A stretch of 8,115 bases of DNA from NCBI GenBank assembly GCA_028287455.1, contig JAQBPP010000344.1, positions 1 to 8,115 of the forward strand. The letters are read 5' to 3'. Below are positions 1-7,029 of this stretch, piece by piece. A program made the translations under genes and the position numbers. The stretch is from Bacilli bacterium (GTDB taxonomy: Bacteria > Bacillota > Bacilli > Tumebacillales > JAQBPP01). The notes under the pieces are model-generated. The model was not told where the DNA came from and searched no databases. It saw nothing but the letters and a program-made list of their open reading frames with translations. Positions within the stretch are counted from its first letter, which is position 1. Each line of letters starts with the position of its first letter.

Positions 1-1496
1 TGAACAGCTCCTGCCGTATATCCTTTGACCCACCGGGCGGGAATTCCCAAACTGCGCGCAAGGATGACCATAGCAGTTGAAAAATGATCACAATACCCTT
101 GTTTGGATTCAAACAGAAAATGATCGACAAAATCTTGACCAGGCGCCGGCGGGACCGGCAAATTGTTGTAAGTATAATGGGATGATAAGTATTGTTCAAT
201 ACTTTTTACCTTATCATAATAAGTGGATTGGTTCTGTGTAATCGTCACTGCCAGTTGTTTCACCCGGTTTGGCAGCTTGGCTGGCAGCTGCAAATCATCT
301 TGCATAAATGCTGGATCGGGCTGTTTCACAACGGAGCGCAGAGCCGCTTCATCGACAATCGGAACCTTGGAGACAACTGTATATGAGTTCGGAAAGGATT
401 CATTGTTTTGCCTGTTAAAGCGCAGTTCTGCCTGGTATGCAGACCAGTGCAGCGCAGCAAGATTGATGGGCGGATCTGATTGCACAGGGCTAACCCGTGA
501 AATTGAGTAAGCGCCGAACATCACTGGATAAATGATCGGAGTAAGCATTGTTACTGTTTGGTTAACATCCACAGTTTGTAATCGAGAGCTATCAAGCTGT
601 ACGTCAGAGCTCAGCGGTTGATCGGCATCCACTGAACTGACAGGCGCCTGTTGTTCGCTTTTGCTCAGTTCCCAGCCTTGCCCTGTATAAAATGATCTGG
701 TTTCACCTCTTAGATAACTGGCTTGCGTGGTATCAACCTGAATCACTTGAGTGTAGTCGAATTGAAACCCTGACCCAAGCTGTTTATCATCCCGACTATA
801 CCCGGAAGACGTCGAAAGAGACGAATCAGACGATCCAGACTGCTGATGGGAAACAGCCCCGCTGTGACCCGGACCTGCGCCGCCAATTGAAATGACAGAC
901 GGCAGACTTGGAGCAAGCATGCCAAACACCATGGTGATGCAAATCAAAATCGCAATTGGCGCTCCAAGACTGCCTGGATACTCTGATAAATAGGACCAGA
1001 CGTTTGGCCGCCTGAGCCGAATTTCCTCGAGCTGCTGGAGAACAAGCAGGCATAATCCGGCAAAAATAATCAAAGCCGCTTTGTCCCAGACCAACTTGCT
1101 GCCAAAAGAATCGAGCACTCCATACACCACGATAGTAATCAGAAAGCAAATCAGCATCCGCCATCGTGTGGTGATCCACTGCAGTGTGGAAAAATAAAGG
1201 CTAAGCACCAAGACAGTGCGGATTACTTGCATAACTAGCAGCATCCACTTCCCGCTGATGATCAACTCAATCGAATGAAAACTGAGTAAAACAGCCAGTG
1301 CAGCAGTCAGCTGCAGCAAATTGTTGATCAAGCGATGTTTGAGCGGCACCACCTGTATCAATACAGTCACAAGGAGCAGATTGATTTCCAGCCCGTTTGA
1401 TTGAATCAGATGGTAATCCGCAGCCACCCACAAAGTAGGCAGCCAAAAAAGCCCCCACAAGACAGCTTTCAGCAGGTTCAGCCAATCCCTAATCAC
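1..1496 (-). CDS. yebA: Membrane-bound transglutaminase-like protein, TgpA/YebA type (partial, C-terminus beyond window)
   Basis: Reading from a GTG at 1496-1494 the frame stays open for 498 codons to the left edge, so the protein is truncated only by the window. The first ~200 residues hold six or seven hydrophobic segments (about 10-26, 37-53, 60-80, 84-103, 113-129, 137-154, 178-198). A Ser-rich linker follows (about 205-235), then an extracellular part with YLRGETRSFYTGQGW (261-275), typical of the DUF3488/TgpA N-terminal region. The transglutaminase core begins near residue 420 and includes DFVDHFLFESKQGYCDHFS, with the predicted catalytic Cys at 469 (codon 92-90), then SLGIPARWVKGYTAG. 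The catalytic His and Asp, and any C-terminal DUF4129, lie outside the window. The start codon overlaps the DUF58 stop (GTGATTAG), with GGGGGTGA just upstream as a ribosome binding site, which suggests translational coupling. By family knowledge the catalytic domain is outside the membrane; whether it crosslinks or hydrolyses peptides is unknown. The symbol follows B. subtilis yeaC-yeaD-yebA order. No frameshift is seen. Confidence 0.93.
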   Translation of the reverse strand, partial: MIRDWLNLLKAVLWGLFWLPTLWVAADYHLIQSNGLEINLLLVTVLIQVVPLKHRLINNLLQLTAALAVLLSFHSIELIISGKWMLLVMQVIRTVLVLSLYFSTLQWITTRWRMLICFLITIVVYGVLDSFGSKLVWDKAALIIFAGLCLLVLQQLEEIRLRRPNVWSYLSEYPGSLGAPIAILICITMVFGMLAPSLPSVISIGGAGPGHSGAVSHQQSGSSDSSLSTSSGYSRDDKQLGSGFQFDYTQVIQVDTTQASYLRGETRSFYTGQGWELSKSEQQAPVSSVDADQPLSSDVQLDSSRLQTVDVNQTVTMLTPIIYPVMFGAYSISRVSPVQSDPPINLAALHWSAYQAELRFNRQNNESFPNSYTVVSKVPIVDEAALRSVVKQPDPAFMQDDLQLPAKLPNRVKQLAVTITQNQSTYYDKVKSIEQYLSSHYTYNNLPVPPAPGQDFVDHFLFESKQGYCDHFSTAMVILARSLGIPARWVKGYTAGAV

Positions 1497-2712
1497 TGAG
1501 GTCACCCCCAAGCGCCAAAGGCAGTTCCGCGAGTGTGTGAATGGTGTAACCGTTAAAATCATGAGATCTCAGCTCGGTTTGCCATAATTTGAATTCATTT
1601 GTTGGCAAAGGGGCAGTCACAAGCAGGTGAAACAGGTGCATTTGCCTGGACTTCGCCCACCGAATGATCCCGTATGCTGCTGGGTCAGCCTGAGAACTTA
1701 TCACGACAAGCACAGTTCCCCCAGTAAATAGATGCTCATGATGGATGAGCACATCCAAGAGAGGATGGGTGCCATCCGCTTCCACATCAAGCAAGTGCTG
1801 CTGGATCAGCCCGCGCCAGCCGGATTGTTTCCTCGGTTGAAAAAAAGATGACTCAGCCCCCACAGACAGCATGCCAAACACCAGATCTTGCTCTGCACAA
1901 AAATTCACTATGGATGCAGCCACAGACACTGCTAATTCGAACTGCTCATCATTGGAGTAAGCCTCCAGGCTGCGATCCATAACCAGCATCGTCCTGGGCA
2001 GGAATTCTCGTTCAAACTCCTTGGATTTCAAGTTGCCAGTTCTAGCTGTTGCTCTCCAGTGAATGCGGGATAAACGATCCCCATATTGGAATTCGCGCAC
2101 CCCATTGATTTGAGTGGTTTCCCTTAATGGCCTGGTGGATGTGGAAAAATGATGGCCGCCATTAAACATTACCCCTAATTCTTTCCATTTGGAAATCCGA
2201 ACAGTTTTGGGCTGAACGCTAAAGGAATAGGGAAGCTGCAAGTTACAGGTATAGTGAAACAGGCCAAACAAATCTTCCGTGGAACACACTGCATCACCAA
2301 AAGAGTAAAATCCTCGTTTTAACATGGGAATCGTGTAGCGAAGGGTACCCATCCTTTTCCAGTCTGGTACAACGGATGCTTCAAATGATTGCGTTTTGCC
2401 ATTGCGGTGGAGTAAACGATCCTGCAGTACGACGTATGGAATCGGCCAGAAGCCAGGAACTTTTAGCTGGATTTGTACGGTAAGCGGTGACCCCGAATAA
2501 AGCGGCACGCCGTCCTGCACGTCCAATAGAGAGCGTGCGCCCTGCGCCATGCTGATTCCATTCCATTTTCCAAGCAGTAAATAGCCGGACAAAATAAGAG
2601 TCATGACAAAAAACATCGAGGACAGTTTACCGCCTTGCACAAGCAGAAAAAACAAACTGCTGAGAAAACAGAGAGCAAGGCCCATGTAACGGCGCGAGAA
2701 ATTTCGTATCAT
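1489..2712 (-). CDS. yeaD: DUF58 domain membrane protein (YeaD-like)
   Basis: This 407-residue protein starts with two close hydrophobic segments (about residues 9-25 and 30-46), separated by a short loop. A beta-rich stretch follows, then the DUF58 hallmark YGDRLSRIHW at residues 210-219, preceded by the REFQ of the usual REYxxGD pattern. The C-terminal third looks like a von Willebrand A-type fold: LVMDRSLE carries a D-x-S start of a metal-site-like motif, and VLVVISSQAD is a later core strand. DUF58 proteins are normally encoded between a MoxR ATPase and a transglutaminase, as here, and probably sit in the membrane with the soluble domain in the cytoplasm as partner of the ATPase; the biochemical role is not established. 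It starts 16 bp after the MoxR stop. The ribosome binding site is unusual, a G-rich GGGGGCGGGCAAGGG directly before ATG rather than AGGAGG. Its stop codon overlaps the next gene's start by 8 bp. Confidence 0.92.
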   Translation of the reverse strand: MIRNFSRRYMGLALCFLSSLFFLLVQGGKLSSMFFVMTLILSGYLLLGKWNGISMAQGARSLLDVQDGVPLYSGSPLTVQIQLKVPGFWPIPYVVLQDRLLHRNGKTQSFEASVVPDWKRMGTLRYTIPMLKRGFYSFGDAVCSTEDLFGLFHYTCNLQLPYSFSVQPKTVRISKWKELGVMFNGGHHFSTSTRPLRETTQINGVREFQYGDRLSRIHWRATARTGNLKSKEFEREFLPRTMLVMDRSLEAYSNDEQFELAVSVAASIVNFCAEQDLVFGMLSVGAESSFFQPRKQSGWRGLIQQHLLDVEADGTHPLLDVLIHHEHLFTGGTVLVVISSQADPAAYGIIRWAKSRQMHLFHLLVTAPLPTNEFKLWQTELRSHDFNGYTIHTLAELPLALGGDLSD

Positions 2713-2728
2713 CCCTTGCCCGCCCCCA

Positions 2729-3676
2729 TCAAACCGGAACAGACAACTGCTGACTAATAGACTGCAAGACAGACTTAGACGTTTTGTTTTGCATTCTAGC
2801 CTCTGCTGTCAAAATCAATCGGTGGCATAATACAAAAGGGGATAAATATTTGATGTCATCTGGCAGCACAAAATCACGCTGCTGCAAAAATGCATACGCT
2901 TTCACCGCATGCACTAATGCGAGTGACGCCCTTGGACTTGCACCCAGCTGAAGATCTGGATGCTCCCGCGTAGCTCGCACCATGCGCACCAAATACTCAG
3001 CGACAGCGTCATCCAAATAGATGTCTTTGACCTTGTTTTGCAGTTGAAGGATTTGTTCAGTAGTTGCCACCTGCGTAAGTTGATCGAGTGGATGGAGTTT
3101 GCTTTGTGAAATCACCATTTTCTTCTCCAAAGCTGCATCCGGGTAACCCAGGCTAAAATTCAGCATAAATCGATCCAACTGCGCCTCAGGTAGAGAATAA
3201 GTACCTTCAAAATCGATCGGATTCTGTGTTGCAAACAATAAAAAAGGAGACGGCAGGGGGAAACTCTCACCGTCAGCAGTCACCTGCTGCTCTTCCATCA
3301 CTTCCAGAAGAGCAGATTGTGTCTTGGTTGTCGCCCGATTAATTTCGTCCACTAGGAGCAAATGGGTCATGACCGGTCCCGGACGAAAGACGAACGTATC
3401 ACTTGGCGGGTGATAAATCGATACCCCAGTGATATCCCCCGGCAGCAGGTCGGGATTGCACTGGATTCGCCTGAACTGACAAGAAAGGCTTTTGGCCAAT
3501 GCTTTAACCAATACCGTTTTACCAGTACCTGGAACATCTTTGAGTAAAATATGACCTTCCGCAAGCAGTGCGGTTAAGACCAACTCAATCTCAGGTTGCT
3601 TCCCGTAAATGCAGGAAGCCAGATTTTGCCGAATAGCATGAAGAATATGGCTGTCTGATTGCGAGGTCTCGTCCAT
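2729..3676 (-). CDS. yeaC: MoxR-family AAA+ ATPase (YeaC-like)
   Basis: A 315-residue AAA+ ATPase of the MoxR type and normal length for it. Visible motifs are Walker A PGTGKT with Lys53, Walker B LLLVDEIN with Asp110-Glu111, the MoxR-typical NRATTKTQSALLEVMEE, sensor 1 in FATQNPIDFEGTYSLPEAQLDRF, split here as FATQNP and LPEAQLDRF, and a sensor 2 arginine in GASPRASLAL. The C-terminal lid includes FVLPDDI. These cytoplasmic ATPases are thought to act as chaperone-like remodellers of a partner with a VWA-like domain. The partner here should be the DUF58 protein encoded 16 bp downstream, with the transglutaminase third in the operon. The ATG is preceded by AAGGAG with about nine bases of spacing. 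The gene begins 86 bp after the ABC-F stop with no terminator between them, so it may be transcribed partly by readthrough and partly from a weak local promoter. Confidence 0.95.
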   Translation of the reverse strand: MDETSQSDSHILHAIRQNLASCIYGKQPEIELVLTALLAEGHILLKDVPGTGKTVLVKALAKSLSCQFRRIQCNPDLLPGDITGVSIYHPPSDTFVFRPGPVMTHLLLVDEINRATTKTQSALLEVMEEQQVTADGESFPLPSPFLLFATQNPIDFEGTYSLPEAQLDRFMLNFSLGYPDAALEKKMVISQSKLHPLDQLTQVATTEQILQLQNKVKDIYLDDAVAEYLVRMVRATREHPDLQLGASPRASLALVHAVKAYAFLQQRDFVLPDDIKYLSPFVLCHRLILTAEARMQNKTSKSVLQSISQQLSVPV

Positions 3677-3719
3677 GAGTGCTCTCTCCTTGCCCCACTA
3701 AAAATAGGGAAACTCTGTC

Positions 3720-3748
3720 AGTATATTCTATCATTAGCAACTCGGAAA
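3720..3748 (-). promoter_or_regulatory. Weak candidate promoter for the MoxR-DUF58-transglutaminase operon
   Basis: In the 86-bp gap before the MoxR gene the minus strand reads TATACT (3725-3720), a fair -10 box. Seventeen bases upstream is TTTCCG (3748-3743), a poor -35 box with three of six consensus bases. The gap is AT-rich and has no terminator. A promoter is plausible because the operon is a separate functional unit, but the -35 match is weak and another sigma factor or readthrough from the ABC-F gene is equally possible. Confidence 0.25.
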
Positions 3749-3762
3749 ATCTATTCTGCAAG

Positions 3763-5325
3763 TTACAAACTGCTGCCTTGTTTGGCCCACTCCTCGACGT
3801 TCCAAACCATGGTAACCCAATCCTCATAAAAAGCAGGTTCGTGCGAAACGAGCAAGATCGTGCCCTTGTAGCTTTTGAGCGCAATTGCGAGTTCATCTTT
3901 AGCCGCTACATCCAAATGGTTCGTCGGCTCATCGAGCAGCATCCAATTGCTTGGTGACAGCATTAGCTTGCACAGCCTTACTTTGGCCTGCTCACCACCC
4001 GACAGTGCCGACATTCGGCTTGTAATGTGTTCATTTCCGAGCCCGCAGCGTGCCAAGTTGGCGCGTACTTCCTGGTTCGTCAGATGCGGAAATGAGTCCC
4101 AAACTTCTTCAATGGCCGTTTGAGTTTTCTCATACTGGGTTTCCTGTTCAAAGTAGACTGGTGAGAGATAATCGCCAAATTCCACACTGCCCGCAAGCGG
4201 CTTAAGAAGTCCCATAAGGGTTTTTAATAAAGTGGATTTGCCCATGCCATTGCATCCGGTAACAGCGATTTTTTGACCTCGTTCAACCTGGAGTGATAAT
4301 TCCGGCAACAGTGGAAACTGATAACCAATGCGCAATTCCTTCGCGGAAACAATTTCTTTGGAAGGCGTTCGCGCCTCAGCAAATCGAAAAGAGGGTCTTG
4401 GATAAGTCACTGGCTTCTCAAGCAGCTCAATTTTATTAAGCATTTTCTGCCTCGATTTTGCCCGGCCGGATGTGGATGCTCTTGCCTTATTTCTGGCAAC
4501 AAAGTCTTCCAGCCGGCCAATTTCATCTTTCTGACGCTCATAGGCCATTTCATTCTGCGCACGCTTCTGTTCATAAAGGCGCAAAAATTGCTCATAATCG
4601 CCTGTGTAGGCAGTTAGCTTCTTGCCTTCCAGATGATAGATCCGGTTTACTGCGTCGTTCATAAACAGCACATCGTGCGAAATCAGCAGAAAACTGTACG
4701 GATACCCCTTCAGATAGCGTGTCAGCCAGTCAATGTGTTCAGTATCCAGGTAGTTGCTCGGCTCATCGAGCAAAAGTACATTGGGTTTCTCGAGCAAAAG
4801 TTTAGCCAGCAGGACTTTCGTTCGCTGACCGCCTGACAACTGGCTGACATCACGTTCCAGTCCAATTGCGGTCAAGCCCAGCCCTTTGGCCGTCTCTTCC
4901 ACCTCTGCATCTATCGTGTAGAAACCGCTTAAGTCGAGCCGTTCCTGGATATCGCCCATCTCCTCCAGCAGCACATCCAGTTCCTCAGGTGTGGCATCGC
5001 CCATCTTCAGTGCGATGTCATTTAACTCCTGTTCCAAATCAAGCAGCGGACGGAATGCGTCGCGCAAGACGTCTCGAATCGTAAGGCCCGCCGTCAACCT
5101 GGCATGCTGATCCAAATAGCCGATTGTAGACCGACTCGCCCATTCGATTTTGCCTTCATCCGGCTCTAATGTACCGGTGATAATACTCATTAAAGTCGAT
5201 TTGCCGACTCCGTTTGCCCCAACTAATCCGATATGTTCGCCGCGAAGCAACCGGAAAGACACATTGCTGAATAATGTTTTTGCACCAAATCCATGTGAAA
5301 CTCCTGATACCGTTAAGACACTCAT
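3763..5325 (-). CDS. ABC-F family ATPase (translation-factor type, YfmM-like)
   Basis: A 520-residue soluble protein with two complete ATP-binding cassettes and no membrane segments, the layout of ABC-F proteins that act on the ribosome rather than transport. Cassette 1 has Walker A GANGVGKST (Lys42), signature LSGGQ, and LLLDEPSNYLD with catalytic Glu188. Cassette 2 has GCNGMGKST (Lys363), signature LSGGE, and LLDEPTNHLD with Glu466. Between them a charged helical linker of roughly 75 residues, rich in Lys, Arg and Glu (ARNKARASTSGRAKSRQKML), corresponds to the P-site tRNA interaction motif region. An acidic helical insert in cassette 1 (around residues 95-135) is in the position of the Arm. 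There is no long C-terminal extension as in Uup or YfmR. The length and N-terminus suggest the YfmM group (518 residues in B. subtilis), from memory and not verified. ATG is preceded by AGGAGG. All catalytic residues are intact. The transcript leader is too short for an attenuator, arguing against a drug-induced resistance ABC-F. Confidence 0.95.
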   Translation of the reverse strand: MSVLTVSGVSHGFGAKTLFSNVSFRLLRGEHIGLVGANGVGKSTLMSIITGTLEPDEGKIEWASRSTIGYLDQHARLTAGLTIRDVLRDAFRPLLDLEQELNDIALKMGDATPEELDVLLEEMGDIQERLDLSGFYTIDAEVEETAKGLGLTAIGLERDVSQLSGGQRTKVLLAKLLLEKPNVLLLDEPSNYLDTEHIDWLTRYLKGYPYSFLLISHDVLFMNDAVNRIYHLEGKKLTAYTGDYEQFLRLYEQKRAQNEMAYERQKDEIGRLEDFVARNKARASTSGRAKSRQKMLNKIELLEKPVTYPRPSFRFAEARTPSKEIVSAKELRIGYQFPLLPELSLQVERGQKIAVTGCNGMGKSTLLKTLMGLLKPLAGSVEFGDYLSPVYFEQETQYEKTQTAIEEVWDSFPHLTNQEVRANLARCGLGNEHITSRMSALSGGEQAKVRLCKLMLSPSNWMLLDEPTNHLDVAAKDELAIALKSYKGTILLVSHEPAFYEDWVTMVWNVEEWAKQGSSL

Positions 5326-5357
5326 GCCAGATGTTCCTCCTAAACAAAACTTTTTCG

Positions 5358-5387
5358 ATTATACCATAATCCACTGTCTTTCGTCAG
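5358..5387 (-). promoter_or_regulatory. SigA-type promoter with extended -10 for the ABC-F gene
   Basis: On the minus strand a perfect TATAAT (5363-5358) is preceded by TGG, forming an extended -10 TGGTATAAT. CTGACG (5387-5382) lies 18 bases upstream and matches four of six bases of the -35 consensus. Transcription would start near 5350, leaving a leader of about 25 bases that carries the AGGAGG ribosome binding site. This is the clearest promoter in the window. Confidence 0.75.
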
Positions 5388-5403
5388 GCGGACACTACAA
5401 CCG

Positions 5404-5454
5404 TGCAAAAACAAGAAATCCTCGCGGGAAGTATTTCTTCCCAGACCGAGGATT
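5404..5454 (-). terminator. Rho-independent terminator after the metallopeptidase gene
   Basis: The minus-strand transcript can fold with an outer 8-bp stem AATCCTCG/CGAGGATT (5417-5424 with 5447-5454) and an inner 6-bp stem (5426-5431 with 5437-5442) around a 5-base loop, separated by a small internal loop (one base against four). A T-rich tail TTTCTTGTTTTT follows on the minus strand. On the plus strand no T-run follows, so it works leftward only. It lies 25 bp after the metallopeptidase stop and just upstream of the ABC-F promoter, separating the two units. The internal loop makes it less than ideal. Confidence 0.7.
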
Positions 5455-5479
5455 AAGCCTGCACTGCTATCAAACGCAT

Positions 5480-6571
5480 TTAACTAGAGGCAGTTAAGTG
5501 TTTATAATAAGTGTTTTCAAATTGTGAGATCGGCGTGTTAAAAACTGACTGAAAACTCTGCTCTGCGCTTTGGGTCTGCAGGTTCTGGAGAAACTGCTGT
5601 ACTTTAGGCAATCCGTAAGTTTGAATCAAATCCTGAATCGCCATGTAATCTTCCCATTCGACGTTATACTGAGCGTCCAGAATATCAGTCTCTCCTGCTG
5701 ATAAAGGCAAGAGATTCCCAGCACGTGCCACATGACTGATCTCCTGATTCAAATAAGCAGTCTCTGATTTAGCTTGGGCAGGATTCAGCTGATTTAAAGC
5801 GGTCATGCCATCCGACCATGCGACTCCTTCATTCACCCAGGTTGGAATTTTATCTCCGATTCCCTGTTGGTTAAAAGTGGCATGTGTCAACTCATGAGTA
5901 AGCACATTGGCCAAATCAGACTCTCCTTGCAAATTGTATAAAGGAATCCAGACATCCGAACCAACCGTGAGTCCACCGGTTTTAGACACCATATTGGATA
6001 TCTCACTGGATGGCACACCTGAATTCAGGAGCGCGTTGCCATACGACTGCGCGCTTGAAAACACTACAATTCGGGTCTGCGGCAAGGGAGTAAGCTTCAA
6101 TCGATCTTGCAGGATTGGCAGCGATACTTGCCCCACCAACTGTTCACTCTTCTGCAGCTGCTTGTCAGTTACAGCGCGATCGCCAGCAAGGATCTCGATT
6201 CCACCAGAGACACTTTGATGTCTGCCATCTGCAGTAGGGGATGGCAAGTGGCGGATGCCAGATTGATGGACCCAGGCCTGGTTTACCAACTGCTTATTAA
6301 ATTGCGATACGTCATTCGTTAATTGTGTGAGCTGCTCTGCGATTTGTTTTGGATCCGGATTTGCAGAAAACAGATTGTCACCAATAACGCTGAGCTCTTG
6401 TATCATTTTGGTGAGAAACTGCTGAACGGTCGGTGCACGATCAGCCAAATTTTGCACCACAGGTGTCTGCAAAATGCTGCCTATTGCCGACTGTATCGTA
6501 CTCTGCGAAGTCCAGTTGAAGCAGACAGGCACCATCAACAAAAGTGCTGCGAGCACAAGGGCTTTGATCAA
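5480..6571 (-). CDS. Secreted or membrane-anchored gluzincin metallopeptidase (peptidase MA-like)
   Basis: A protein of about 363 residues with a signal peptide or N-terminal anchor (MIKALVLAALLLMVPVCFNW), a helical Gln-rich region (about 20-110), and a C-terminal zinc peptidase domain. The zinc site is HELTH at 226-230 and the third ligand is probably Glu248 in WVNEGVAW, 18 positions after the second His, as in gluzincins of the M1/peptidase-MA type. GGLTVGSDVWIPLYN upstream of the motif is also typical of peptidase_MA_2 domains. I chose TTG at 6571-6569 because GGGGGGA lies six bases upstream and Met-Ile-Lys fits a signal peptide start; an earlier in-frame TTG at 6586 lacks a ribosome binding site. 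Cys17 is not in a proper lipobox (VPVC), so lipidation is doubtful. The gene follows the DUF4064-like gene after 54 bp and is probably cotranscribed with it. The domain likely works outside the membrane; the substrate is unknown. Confidence 0.88.
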   Translation of the reverse strand: MIKALVLAALLLMVPVCFNWTSQSTIQSAIGSILQTPVVQNLADRAPTVQQFLTKMIQELSVIGDNLFSANPDPKQIAEQLTQLTNDVSQFNKQLVNQAWVHQSGIRHLPSPTADGRHQSVSGGIEILAGDRAVTDKQLQKSEQLVGQVSLPILQDRLKLTPLPQTRIVVFSSAQSYGNALLNSGVPSSEISNMVSKTGGLTVGSDVWIPLYNLQGESDLANVLTHELTHATFNQQGIGDKIPTWVNEGVAWSDGMTALNQLNPAQAKSETAYLNQEISHVARAGNLLPLSAGETDILDAQYNVEWEDYMAIQDLIQTYGLPKVQQFLQNLQTQSAEQSFQSVFNTPISQFENTYYKHLTASS

Positions 6572-6625
6572 GGTGAATCCCCCCAATCAATTGATTTAAA
6601 ACTGGCTGGCGGGCTCAGCTGTATT

Positions 6626-6943
6626 TTACTCTGTGACTGGGTCTCCCGGTTTTTTAGCCAATGCCAGGAGGCCTGCTCCAATCAGCAGCGTTCCTGCCAA
6701 CGCATAAAGTTGGTGTAAGCTGATCAATCCGCCAATGCCAGAGGCAATCATCAAAGCAGATCCCACACGTTTGCGAAACCCAACTACAAAAGCTCCAATT
6801 AAACCAAGAATGGACAAAATAATTCCAATGTACGGCTCAGTGAAAGACGGATGATAATGAACGGACAATGCAAATATGCCTCCAGTGATGCCAAAACAGG
6901 CGCCAATGGCACCAAATGTGATTTCTCCTAAACGCCTTGACAT
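6626..6943 (-). CDS. Small DUF4064-like membrane protein
   Basis: A 105-residue, strongly hydrophobic protein starting MSRRLGEITFGAIGACFG. It has about four membrane segments: residues 8-25, 39-55, 62-78 and 83-96. The short Arg-rich N-terminus followed by a Gly-rich helix resembles DUF4064 proteins of Firmicutes, which have no known function. I chose ATG at 6943-6941 because AGAGGAG lies about ten bases upstream and the family begins at this point. A TTG at 6967, with GGAG six bases upstream, is a possible alternative that would add eight residues. The C-terminal tail KKPGDPVTE is polar and probably cytoplasmic. It sits 54 bp before the metallopeptidase gene, so the two may share a transcript and possibly a function, which is inference from position only. 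Confidence 0.8.
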   Translation of the reverse strand: MSRRLGEITFGAIGACFGITGGIFALSVHYHPSFTEPYIGIILSILGLIGAFVVGFRKRVGSALMIASGIGGLISLHQLYALAGTLLIGAGLLALAKKPGDPVTE

Positions 6944-6981
6944 TGCAATGCTGCTCCTCTCAGGCAAACTGTTCTCCTACC

Positions 6982-7010
6982 AGATAACCATAACTAATCG
7001 CGGGTGACAA
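6982..7010 (-). promoter_or_regulatory. Tentative promoter before the DUF4064-like gene
   Basis: The minus strand has TTGTCA (7010-7005), five of six bases of the -35 consensus. Seventeen bases later comes TTATCT (6987-6982), preceded by TGG as in an extended -10. The -10 hexamer itself is poor and lacks the conserved second-position A. It would start the two-gene unit of membrane protein and metallopeptidase. The call rests mainly on the -35 box and spacing. Confidence 0.35.
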
Positions 7011-7029
7011 TAGGAGTTTATTGGACTTA

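Noticed and set aside
826..1179. A 117-codon minus-strand frame and a nearby 72-codon frame (1267-1485)
   Set aside because: Both are out-of-frame shadows of the transglutaminase gene, whose own frame is open throughout and has clear family motifs; their translations are Cys/His/Ser-rich and resemble no protein family.
3591..3896. A 101-codon minus-strand frame bridging the ABC-F end and the MoxR start
   Set aside because: It overlaps two well-supported genes in another frame and has no recognisable motif.
3763..5325. Reading the ABC protein as the ATPase of a membrane transporter
   Set aside because: Two cassettes in one soluble chain with a charged linker and no permease gene nearby fit ABC-F, not a transporter.
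5150..5497. A 115-codon plus-strand frame across the ABC-F start and its promoter
   Set aside because: It is antisense to conserved Walker A coding sequence, covers the promoter and terminator, and has no ribosome binding site or family resemblance.
6520..6571. Possible lipoprotein signal in the metallopeptidase
   Set aside because: The residues before Cys17 are Val-Pro-Val, which does not fit a lipobox; a plain signal peptide or anchor is more likely.
6323..6718. A 131-codon plus-strand frame opposite the metallopeptidase and DUF4064-like genes
   Set aside because: It is antisense to two coherent genes; the translation is Cys-rich and shows no domain or proper ribosome binding site.
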